NCBI GenBank assembly: GCA_959596505.1
Contig: CAUFWM010000026.1
Location: 1-21,579, forward strand
Source: an uncultured Collinsella sp.
GTDB lineage: Bacteria; Actinomycetota; Coriobacteriia; Coriobacteriales; Coriobacteriaceae
Direction of reading: 5' to 3'
DNA: 21,579 nt
Part shown: piece after piece, positions 15,340 through 21,579 of the stretch
Numbering within the stretch: position 1 is the stretch's first letter
Layout of the letters: each line of letters opens with the position of its first letter
Translations under genes and position numbers: made by a program
The notes under the pieces: model-generated
Database searches by the model: none
The model's input: the letters and a program-made list of their open reading frames with translations, nothing else
What the model was told of the DNA's origin: nothing

Positions 15340-16359
15340 TTACAAAACGATACCGTCCATGGAATTGGCAACGTCCTGGACAAGCCCGGCACGTACGGCC
15401 TGGGCCGCGGCAAGCGTACCGTTCTTGACGGCCTCGACCGACGTGGCGCCGTGGCCGATCAACACGACACCGCGCAGGCCCAGCAGGATCGCGCCGCCCT
15501 TGGCGTCGCCCGAAAGCTTGGCCTTAATCTCGCGCATCTGCTTTTTGATGAGCAGCGCGGCGATCTTGGTGCCGAGCGAGGACATAAAGGCACCCTTGAG
15601 CTCCTGCAGCAAAAACTTGGCAGCGCCCTCGGTGGCCTTGAGCGCGATGTTGCCCGACATGCCGTCGGCGACCACGACGTCAAAATTGCCCGACGTAAGG
15701 TCGGTACCCTCACAGTTGCCCACAAAGCCGGGAACCGCGGTCTTCATGGCCGGGAAGCACGACTTGGTAAAGTTGGAGCCCTTCTCGTCCTCGGTGCCGT
15801 TGGCAAGCAGGCCCACGCGGGGATGCTCAATGCCCAAAACCACGCGGGCATAGGCAGAGCCCATCTGGGCGAAACGCACCATGTCGTCCACCGTGACATC
15901 GGGATTGGCGCCCATATCGCACAGCACCGTCAGGCCGCCGGCGCGATTGGGCAGTGCGTTGGTCAGGCACGGACGGACCGGCTGCTTCTTACCCTCTGCC
16001 AAATACCTAAACGGCGTAACGTAGGCCGTGGCGGCAGCGGTCATGGCACCGGTCGAGCCGGCCGAGAAAAACGCGTCCGCATTGCCCTTCTTAATGGCAC
16101 GGCATGCAAGCACGATCGAGGACTTGCGCTTAGTCATCACGGCGCGGATGGGATCGTCCTCCATGCTGATGACATCGGGGGCCTCCAGAGCCTCCACGCG
16201 GGCATGCGCTGCGGCAAAGGGGTTGACGATTTCGGCGGGACCGACGGCCAAAATCTCGATCTCGGAATCTGCCTCGAGCGCAGCCTCGATACCGTCGAGG
16301 ACAACCTGGGGCCTCTCGTCTCCGCCCACAACGTCTACACAAACGCGAACGTTACTCAT
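15340..16359 (-). CDS. plsX: Phosphate acyltransferase PlsX
   Basis: Converts acyl-ACP and phosphate to acyl-phosphate, the donor for the first acylation of glycerol-3-phosphate by PlsY. 339 aa, the typical length. Family features include V-D-V-V-G-G-D (8-14; usually D-A-M-G-G-D, so the Ala-Met is Val-Val here), S-A-G-S-T-G-A (about 99-105), C-D-M-G-A-N-P-D, L-L-A-N-G-T-E-D-E-K-G and V-V-A-D-G-M-S-G-N. The start has AAGGAG eight bases upstream. A three-codon ATG-AAA-TGA overlaps the start. It is followed by acpP, and FakA, which also makes acyl-phosphate, is encoded further upstream. Confidence 0.97.
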   Translation of the reverse strand: MSNVRVCVDVVGGDERPQVVLDGIEAALEADSEIEILAVGPAEIVNPFAAAHARVEALEAPDVISMEDDPIRAVMTKRKSSIVLACRAIKKGNADAFFSAGSTGAMTAAATAYVTPFRYLAEGKKQPVRPCLTNALPNRAGGLTVLCDMGANPDVTVDDMVRFAQMGSAYARVVLGIEHPRVGLLANGTEDEKGSNFTKSCFPAMKTAVPGFVGNCEGTDLTSGNFDVVVADGMSGNIALKATEGAAKFLLQELKGAFMSSLGTKIAALLIKKQMREIKAKLSGDAKGGAILLGLRGVVLIGHGATSVEAVKNGTLAAAQAVRAGLVQDVANSMDGIVL

Positions 16360-16375
16360 TTCATATGCTCCTTAT

Positions 16376-16407
16376 ACAAAAATGGCCGACTCATTGAGCC
16401 GGCCATT
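16376..16407 (-). terminator. Rho-independent terminator after rpmF
   Basis: On the - strand, AATGGCCG pairs with CGGCCATT (arms 16400-16407 and 16381-16388) around an 11-nt loop and runs straight into TTTTTG. It lies 41 bases past the rpmF stop and just before the plsX ribosome binding site, so it splits the long - strand run or attenuates entry into plsX. Confidence 0.8.
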
Positions 16408-16447
16408 GTGGTTCCAGTTGGAACGGCATCGTATCCAGAGTATACAA

Positions 16448-16627
16448 TTACTCGGTAACGATAACCTCGCGGTCCTTGTAGAAACCGCAGCTGGGGCACA
16501 CGTGGTGCGGGAGCTTAACAGCGCCGCAACGGGGGCACGTGGACTGAGCCGCAGCCGAGATCTTCATGTTGGCGGAACGACGGGTATGGGTGCGGATACG
16601 ACCCTGCTTTTGTTTAGGTACGGGCAT
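16448..16627 (-). CDS. rpmF: Large ribosomal subunit protein bL32
   Basis: A 59-aa ribosomal protein, starting M-P-V-P-K-Q-K-Q-G-R with the usual basic N terminus. It carries two zinc-ligand pairs, C-P-R-C (31-34) and C-P-S-C (44-47), so it is the zinc-binding form; zinc-free paralogs replace these residues in some bacteria. The ATG has AAGGAAGG upstream. It follows yceD by 64 bases, as in most bacteria where the DUF177 gene precedes rpmF, and is followed by a clear terminator. Confidence 0.97.
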   Translation of the reverse strand: MPVPKQKQGRIRTHTRRSANMKISAAAQSTCPRCGAVKLPHHVCPSCGFYKDREVIVTE

Positions 16628-16691
16628 AGTGACCTTCCTTATGAACTATCCAGTGTGGCGATTACGCGCAAGTAGCGATACTACCACAGTT

Positions 16692-17246
16692 TTACTCGTC
16701 AAGCTTGAGATTCTTCAATGCTGCAAATGGATTTTCCGTGGCAGCGGCCCATTCGGCCTCCGCCTTGGCGGCGCAATCGCATTGCTCGACGTTGAGATTG
16801 ATGCCGCAGGTGGGGCAAAGGCCGCGGCAATCGGGCTTGCACAGGACAACGAACGGCGTGTCCATGACGACCGCGTCGTTGATGGGCTCTCCCAGATCGA
16901 CAATGCGATCCTCGCCCAGCAACTCGTAGCCGTCTTCGTAGGCCTCGGGGTCCTCGGGCTCGTTAAAGAGGTAGAACTCCTCGATCTCGCCTGCGATATC
17001 AAACGATGCGGGCTCCAGGCAGCGATCGCACTCGCCGGTGGCGTGAGCGCGGACCATGCCCGAAAGCAGAACACCGGTACCGGCGTTGGTAAAGACCACG
17101 TCGTAGGAAATGCCGTCCTGCAGCTGGTACTCCTTCTCGCCCACCGTGTAGGTGGCGACATCGACCTTGCCGGCCAGCGGATAAGAGTCTCCGGGAAACT
17201 CGAGCTGCTCGGAAAGATCGACGGTTACGCTCGGGAAGTCAGCCAT
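16692..17246 (-). CDS. yceD: YceD family (DUF177) protein
   Basis: A 184-aa protein of the YceD/DUF177 family, which is linked to 23S rRNA maturation in plants and bacteria and is almost always encoded before rpmF. Cys pairs C-D-R-C (about 73-76) and C-K-P-D-C-R-G-L-C-P-T-C-G near residue 135 form the expected metal-binding pattern. The acidic stretch F-N-E-P-E-D-P-E lies between them. The ATG at 17246 overlaps the stop of the upstream gene by one base (TAATG). A longer frame from 17297 would run back into that gene and is rejected. Confidence 0.93.
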   Translation of the reverse strand: MADFPSVTVDLSEQLEFPGDSYPLAGKVDVATYTVGEKEYQLQDGISYDVVFTNAGTGVLLSGMVRAHATGECDRCLEPASFDIAGEIEEFYLFNEPEDPEAYEDGYELLGEDRIVDLGEPINDAVVMDTPFVVLCKPDCRGLCPTCGINLNVEQCDCAAKAEAEWAAATENPFAALKNLKLDE

Positions 17247-17743
17247 TACCACTGACCGTTCTGCTGAGCGGCGCCCTCGTTGAGCTGCTGACGGCAACGA
17301 GTGACGGTGCCGGTCAGACTCTTAAGGTTCTCCTCGAGGTGCGTAAAGACCTGCTCGGCGTAATCCTCGGCGGCATAACGCGTCTCGCGCTCGTACTGCT
17401 GGGCACGGTCGCGGATGTCGTCGGCCTGCTGCTGGGCTAAGCGGACGATCTCCTGCTCACCGGCAATGGTGAGCGCCTGCTGCTGAGCATCGGCAATGAT
17501 GGAATCGGCCTGAGCGGCGGCGGAGGCCATAAGCTCCTCGCGCTCTTTGAGGATACGGCGGGACTTCTGCCACTCCTCGGGATAGCTCATGCGGATCTCA
17601 TCGAGGATGTTAAAGAAGACGTCGGCGTCGATAACCTTCATCTGGGCGTTCTTGCCGAACGGCGTCTTAGCCTCTTCGATGAGCCCCTCGAGCTCGTCGA
17701 CAAGACTCACGATCCTGTCGCCAGGAAAATTCTCGCCCGGCAT
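17246..17743 (-). CDS. SepIVA-like DivIVA-domain coiled-coil protein
   Basis: A 165-aa soluble protein: a short N-terminal segment V-D-E-L-E-G-L-I-E-E-A (15-25), then V-I-D-A-D-V-F-F-N-I-L-D-E-I (37-50), then a long coiled coil (about 58-140) rich in Ala, Gln and Glu. The pattern and the neighbours match mycobacterial SepIVA (Rv2927c type), a DivIVA-domain septation factor that also sits beside the DUF177 gene and rnc; this is from memory, not a search. It is shorter than the mycobacterial protein. The ATG at 17743 has AAGGAG six bases before it; an in-frame ATG at 17767 precedes that site. It could also be described as an ATP-synthase-b-like coiled coil, but it has no membrane segment. Confidence 0.65.
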   Translation of the reverse strand: MPGENFPGDRIVSLVDELEGLIEEAKTPFGKNAQMKVIDADVFFNILDEIRMSYPEEWQKSRRILKEREELMASAAAQADSIIADAQQQALTIAGEQEIVRLAQQQADDIRDRAQQYERETRYAAEDYAEQVFTHLEENLKSLTGTVTRCRQQLNEGAAQQNGQW

Positions 17744-17811
17744 CCGGTCTCCTTTCATAGGTAACATATCATCGTGTTAGTTTACCACATGCCACCAGGC
17801 AATAAAAAACG

Positions 17812-18309
17812 TCACGAAAAGCGATGTTTGAGCGCTGCGACCACGTTGGGCGGCACAAACGTCGATACATCGCTGCCAAGCGAAGCGATCTGGCGCACCA
17901 CCGAGCTCGAGATGTACCCGTACTGCGGAGCACTCATGACAAAGATGGACTCCAGCTCGCAATCCAGGCGATAGTTGAGGTCGGCCTGCTGCAGCTCGTA
18001 TTCAAAGTCGGTCATGGCGCGCAGACCCTTAACGACGGCACCTGCCCCCTGCTCACGTGCAAAGTCGACCAGCAGGCCGGTGAAGGGCAGCACCTCGACG
18101 CCGTCCAAATCGCCGAGGGCCTCGCGGGCCAGCGCCACGCGCTCGTCGAGCATAAAGGTGGTGCCCACGCCGTTTTTACCCTGCGATTCGGCCACGGCGA
18201 CGATCACGCTGGGAAAGATGCGGCGGGCTCGGCGGATCACGTCAATATGGCCAAAGGTGATGGGATCGAAGGTGCCCGGGACGATCACGCGGTTGATGGT
18301 GTCATTCAT
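17812..18309 (-). CDS. coaD: Phosphopantetheine adenylyltransferase
   Basis: Transfers AMP from ATP to 4'-phosphopantetheine, giving dephospho-CoA, the penultimate step of CoA synthesis. 165 aa. The nucleotidyltransferase motif P-G-T-F-D-P-I-T-F-G-H is at 11-21 and the I-S-S-S-V-V-R loop is near the C terminus. Lys and Arg in V-V-K-G-L-R-A match the substrate site. The ATG at 18309 has GGAGG six bases before it and overlaps the rsmD stop by eight bases. Longer starts lie inside rsmD. CoA feeds the ACP prosthetic group, tying it to acpP and plsX downstream. Confidence 0.97.
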   Translation of the reverse strand: MNDTINRVIVPGTFDPITFGHIDVIRRARRIFPSVIVAVAESQGKNGVGTTFMLDERVALAREALGDLDGVEVLPFTGLLVDFAREQGAGAVVKGLRAMTDFEYELQQADLNYRLDCELESIFVMSAPQYGYISSSVVRQIASLGSDVSTFVPPNVVAALKHRFS

Positions 18310-18946
18310 GGGTGTCCTCCGAAGGCGCATCCTCGTCATTTTCGTTCTCGTCAGCATGGTCGCTCTCGTCCTCGGTCACCCAGTGCAGCAAGTCAACCGA
18401 GGTAATGCCGTAGCGCTTCTCTCGTACAGTCTCAAAACCAGCTGGATGAGCGCCCGCATCGGTTGCGGCATGCTCAAACAGGGCAAAGGCCCCGGGCGTC
18501 AGCAGTCCCTGCTGGGAAAAATTTTGCAGCAGCTCCTCGACCGGCTCGGCGCCAAAGGCATACGGTGGATCGAGCAGGACCAGATCAAAAGGACCACCTG
18601 GCACGCGGCCGCGCGAAGCGCTCGCCAGCACATCGCCGGTAACGACGCGCCAGCGCGAGCGGTCGCGGCACAGCGACTCGATATTCTTGGTGATCAGACG
18701 AGCGGCATTGCGATCGATCTCGAACGTGGTGAGCGAGCGGGCGCCACGCGAGAGCATCTCGATTCCCAGGGCGCCGGAGCCGCCAAAGGCATCCAGCACG
18801 CGGACCTCGTCCAAATCGAAGTCGAACGCCGACATGACCATGGAAGCACATGCCTCGCGCACGCGATCGGTCGTGGGACGGGTGACATCGCGCCCACGCG
18901 GCTCTTCGATCTTGCGGCCGCGCCATTCACCGCCGATGATTCTCAT
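18302..18946 (-). CDS. rsmD: 16S rRNA (guanine966-N2)-methyltransferase RsmD
   Basis: SAM-dependent methyltransferase acting on the small-subunit rRNA. Family start M-R-I-I-G-G-E-W-R-G-R-K (1-12), T-R-P-T-T-D-R-V-R-E-A (22-32), SAM-binding V-L-D-A-F-G-G-S-G-A-L-G-I-E (50-63) and catalytic L-D-P-P-Y (125-129). At 214 aa it carries an unusual C-terminal tail of about 23 residues made mostly of Asp, Glu, Asn and His, absent from typical members. Its ATG overlaps the recG stop (ATGA). The rsmD-coaD order is conserved in many bacteria. Confidence 0.95.
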   Translation of the reverse strand: MRIIGGEWRGRKIEEPRGRDVTRPTTDRVREACASMVMSAFDFDLDEVRVLDAFGGSGALGIEMLSRGARSLTTFEIDRNAARLITKNIESLCRDRSRWRVVTGDVLASASRGRVPGGPFDLVLLDPPYAFGAEPVEELLQNFSQQGLLTPGAFALFEHAATDAGAHPAGFETVREKRYGITSVDLLHWVTEDESDHADENENDEDAPSEDTHE

Positions 18947-21120
18947 CCTCCGCTGACCTCCTTAAAGATATGTCGATAGCGTGTGGCGACCGCGTCGCGC
19001 AAGGGGCGCGTCGCCACGGAGTCAAGGTTGCAAGCATACCGCAAGAGCTCGACCGCGTCCAAATGGGCCCATTCGATAAGATCCTCGTCGGCGTCCAGGT
19101 CCACAAAGCGCAAGGTCACGCCGCCGTGCTGACGGTAGCCCAGGATTTCGCCCTCGTGGCGCAGGCGCAGGTCCATCTGGGCGAGCGTAAAGCCGTCCGA
19201 GGTCTTTTCGAGCGACTGGAGACGGTCTTGCGCCGCCGATGCGCCGCCATTGCCCTTGGAGTGCGTCATGACCAGGCAGGTGCCCGACACGCTGCCACGG
19301 CCCACGCGACCGCGCAGTTGGTGCAGGGCCGCCAATCCAAAGCGCTCGCCGTTCTCGATGACCATGACGGTGGCGTTGGGCACGTCGACGCCCACCTCGA
19401 CCACCGTGGTCGAGACGAGCACATCAATCTCGCCACGCTTAAAGGCATCGATGACCCGGTCCTTCTCCCCCGCCGGCATGCGGCCGTGAAGGCGCTCGAT
19501 GGTAAGTCCCGGCAGGGCCAGACGCAGTCGTTCGAGCTCGGTTGCCGTATCGTGCAGCGGCACGGGGACGGTCACGCGGCCCTCGTCGTCGCGGGCGATA
19601 CCGGGCACGTCTTCCAGCTCATCGGCCGAGTCACTCGGCTCCACGAGCGGGCAAATCACGTAGGCCTGCTGGCCCTTTTCGCGCGCCTCGCGAATGGCGC
19701 CGTAGGCAAGGTCGCGGCTCGACTCGGTGAGCACGCGCGTCGTAACGCCCGCCCCCGGAACAGGCCGATGGCGGATGATGCTCGTGTCCAGGTCGCCGTA
19801 GACCGAGAGCGCCAACGTGCGCGGAATCGGTGTCGCCGTCATAACAAGCAGATCGGCACCCGGGCCCTTGGCACGCAGGGCATTGCGCTGACCCACACCA
19901 AAGCGGTGCTGCTCGTCGATGACGACAAGCGAAAGATGCTTAAACGCCACGTCATCCGAAAGGACCGCGTGAGTGCCAAAGAGGACGTCAAGCTCGCTCG
20001 ATTCCAACTGCGCATGGATCTGCTCGCGCTCGGCCGCCGGCGTGGCACCCGTCAGGAGCGCCCAGGACATACCAGCCTGCGAGAGCAAGGGACCGGTCTT
20101 ATCGGCATATTGGCGCGCCAGCACGCCCGTTGGCGCCATAACGCAGGACTGGGTGCCCGAATCGGCCGCGACAGCCAGCGCGCAGGCGGCGACGGCCGTC
20201 TTGCCGGTACCGACGTCGCCCAGAAGCAGGCGGTTCATCACGCGCCCGCCATCACGCATATCGTTCAGGATGTCTTGGAACGCGCCCTCCTGCTCGTCGC
20301 TCAGCGAAAACGGTAGGGCTTCCCTGAGCGCCGCCAGGTGCTCGCCCGCGGTATGGGCGTAGGGAGCGGCTTCGACCAAGCCGCCGTCGTTGCGCAGGCG
20401 CAGCGCCAGCTGAAGGCAGAGGCACTCCTCATAGGCAAGGCGGCGGCGCGCGATATCGCGCTCGGCCATGCTCGAGGGAAAGTGAATTGAGCGCAGCGCG
20501 CGGGCATTGCTCATCAGGCGGCGCTTGGCGCGTAAGCGGGCGGGAATCGGGTCGAAGGGATTGCCGACAACCTCGAGCGCACCGCTAACGATGCGGCGCA
20601 TCCATGCCTGGCTCACGCCATCGCTCACGTAATGGACCGGCAGGATAGTACCCGCGGCACGTCCTTCCTCGAGCTTTTCGAAATGCGGAGAGGCCATCTG
20701 CTTAAAGCCGTAGGCAAACTCGACCTTACCCATCACGGCCAGGCGGTCGCCCTGCTTAAATTGCTGGGCAATCCAGGGCTGACGGAAAAAGGCGACTTGC
20801 AGCACCCCCGTCTCGTCCACCAGCGAGACCTCGGTCACCTGCATACGCGGACGGGGCTGCTTTTGAACGATACGATCGACCGTGGCGACAATCGTGCACA
20901 CGGTACCGATGGGCGCCATCTCAATGGACCAGGAGCGCGTAAAGTCGAGATATCGGTGAGGGATATGGAGAAGGAGGTCCCCCACCGTCCGAATTCCCAG
21001 ACGGCGAAGGGCCTCCTCACGTTTACCCGAAACATATTTGAGTCGCGCGATATCCTCGTCGAGCGCATTGCTCTGGGCAAAGCGCTCCGAGACGCGCGGC
21101 ACGGAGCACAGCTCGGACAT
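18943..21120 (-). CDS. recG: ATP-dependent DNA helicase RecG
   Basis: Branch-migrating helicase that remodels stalled forks, D-loops and R-loops. 725 aa, slightly longer than E. coli RecG. An N-terminal extension is followed by the wedge region with D-L-L-L-H-I-P-H-R-Y (48-57) and an OB fold to about 150. The motor has G-D-V-G-T-G-K-T (301-308), D-E-Q-H (402-405) and T-A-T-P-I-P-R-T-L-A-L (428-438). The second RecA lobe includes V-E-V-G-V-D-V-P-N-A and Q-L-R-G-R-V-G-R-G. The start ATG has only a weak site but lies 10 bases after the upstream stop, so coupling is likely. The fakA-recG order is also seen in Firmicutes. Confidence 0.97.
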   Translation of the reverse strand: MSELCSVPRVSERFAQSNALDEDIARLKYVSGKREEALRRLGIRTVGDLLLHIPHRYLDFTRSWSIEMAPIGTVCTIVATVDRIVQKQPRPRMQVTEVSLVDETGVLQVAFFRQPWIAQQFKQGDRLAVMGKVEFAYGFKQMASPHFEKLEEGRAAGTILPVHYVSDGVSQAWMRRIVSGALEVVGNPFDPIPARLRAKRRLMSNARALRSIHFPSSMAERDIARRRLAYEECLCLQLALRLRNDGGLVEAAPYAHTAGEHLAALREALPFSLSDEQEGAFQDILNDMRDGGRVMNRLLLGDVGTGKTAVAACALAVAADSGTQSCVMAPTGVLARQYADKTGPLLSQAGMSWALLTGATPAAEREQIHAQLESSELDVLFGTHAVLSDDVAFKHLSLVVIDEQHRFGVGQRNALRAKGPGADLLVMTATPIPRTLALSVYGDLDTSIIRHRPVPGAGVTTRVLTESSRDLAYGAIREAREKGQQAYVICPLVEPSDSADELEDVPGIARDDEGRVTVPVPLHDTATELERLRLALPGLTIERLHGRMPAGEKDRVIDAFKRGEIDVLVSTTVVEVGVDVPNATVMVIENGERFGLAALHQLRGRVGRGSVSGTCLVMTHSKGNGGASAAQDRLQSLEKTSDGFTLAQMDLRLRHEGEILGYRQHGGVTLRFVDLDADEDLIEWAHLDAVELLRYACNLDSVATRPLRDAVATRYRHIFKEVSGG

Positions 21121-21130
21121 GGGCAGATGC

Positions 21131-21579
21131 CTACTCGATCGAGAAGATCACGGGATAGAGCGGCTGCTCGCCACGATGAGCGTCGATCTCCAAGTCGGGC
21201 TGAGCCTCCTCGATGGCGTCGACGATCTCCTTGAAGGCCTCATCGGACAGCTCCTCGCCGGCCAGAATCGTCAGCGCATCGCCCTCCTCTTCCTCCTGCA
21301 TGCGGTTGATGCAGTCGAGCGTGACCTGCTTAACATCGGAGCCGACCACGTCGATGGAACCGGCAATGATACCCATGACGTCACCGGAGTGAATCGGAGA
21401 GCCGTCAGAGGCACTGGAATCGCGCACGGCACGGGTAACCTCGCCATCGCGAACTTCGCTGATGGCGTCGACCATAGCGGCAACGGCGTCCTCGAGCTCG
21501 GAATCGGGCAGGACCGCGAACAGTGCGGAGAACGCCTGCGGGACGGTCTTGGTGGGAACGACGGCGACCTTCTTGTCGG
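21131..21579 (-). CDS. fakA: Fatty acid kinase subunit FakA (YloV/DhaL-like), C-terminal part
   Basis: The frame is open to the right edge, so only the C-terminal ~149 residues are seen; the N-terminal Dak2/DhaL kinase domain lies outside. Visible family features are V-V-P-T-K-T-V-P-Q, the E-V-R-D-G-E-V-T-R-A-V-R-D stretch, G-D-V-M-G-I-I-A-G-S-I and the ending E-Q-P-L-Y-P-V-I-F-S-I-E. FakA phosphorylates fatty acids held by a FakB (DegV) protein to give acyl-phosphate for PlsX/PlsY. It stands 10 bases before recG, as in the yloV-recG order of Firmicutes. The role is assigned by family; no FakB gene is in view. Confidence 0.85.
   Translation of the reverse strand, partial: DKKVAVVPTKTVPQAFSALFAVLPDSELEDAVAAMVDAISEVRDGEVTRAVRDSSASDGSPIHSGDVMGIIAGSIDVVGSDVKQVTLDCINRMQEEEEGDALTILAGEELSDEAFKEIVDAIEEAQPDLEIDAHRGEQPLYPVIFSIE

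Noticed and set aside
13873..16458. 861-codon open frame on the + strand opposite smc, rnc, acpP and plsX
   Set aside because: It spans several real genes on the other strand, has no recognisable motif, and arises from GC-biased third positions.

Overview
The window looks like a core chromosomal region of a coriobacterial actinobacterium, most likely Collinsella or a close relative. The grounds are the fairly high GC, GC-rich third codon positions, actinobacterial gene order around coaD / a SepIVA-like protein / yceD / rpmF / rnc, and a Firmicutes-like acpP-rnc-smc-ftsY-ffh block. This placement is inference; no 16S rRNA gene or other marker that fixes the genus is present.

Layout from left to right. 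Positions 1-321 hold mostly unrecognised sequence and, at about 181-321, what looks like the C-terminal tail of a large serine recombinase on the + strand, with its body missing. It overlaps antisense the 3' end of a DUF523 gene (251-742, -). Next come ftsH (824-2713, -, with its own terminator), a divergent corrinoid adenosyltransferase gene (2806-3291, +), and a perfect 25-bp inverted repeat (3301-3368) at the convergent junction with a MATE efflux gene (3377-4726, -). A SpoU-family RNA 2'-O-methyltransferase (4852-5766, -) and a thyA-folA pair (7252-5876, -) follow. A divergent + strand gene (7419-8183) fuses a DUF134 helix-turn-helix domain to a NifX/NifB-like metal-cofactor domain with a His/Cys-rich tail. 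Its upstream region has two near-identical palindromes, and an internal Shine-Dalgarno plus ATG lies exactly at the domain junction.

From 8304 to the right edge every gene is on the - strand. In transcription order these are fakA (cut by the window edge), recG, rsmD, coaD, sepIVA-like, yceD (DUF177), rpmF, [terminator], plsX, acpP, rnc, smc, ftsY and ffh, ending at a bidirectional terminator (8247-8278). Many junctions overlap by 1-8 nt or are only 3-10 nt apart, which indicates operon transcription and translational coupling. The block joins lipid synthesis (FakA, PlsX, AcpP, CoaD for CoA), ribosome and RNA maturation (RsmD, YceD, L32, RNase III), membrane targeting (FtsY, Ffh), chromosome handling (RecG, SMC) and septation (SepIVA-like).

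I found no CRISPR array, rRNA or tRNA gene, and no intact mobile element. Most of the window is housekeeping. The parts worth a second look are the DUF134-NifX-like gene with its two-start architecture and paired operators, the large perfect palindrome at 3301-3368, and the recombinase scar at the left end.
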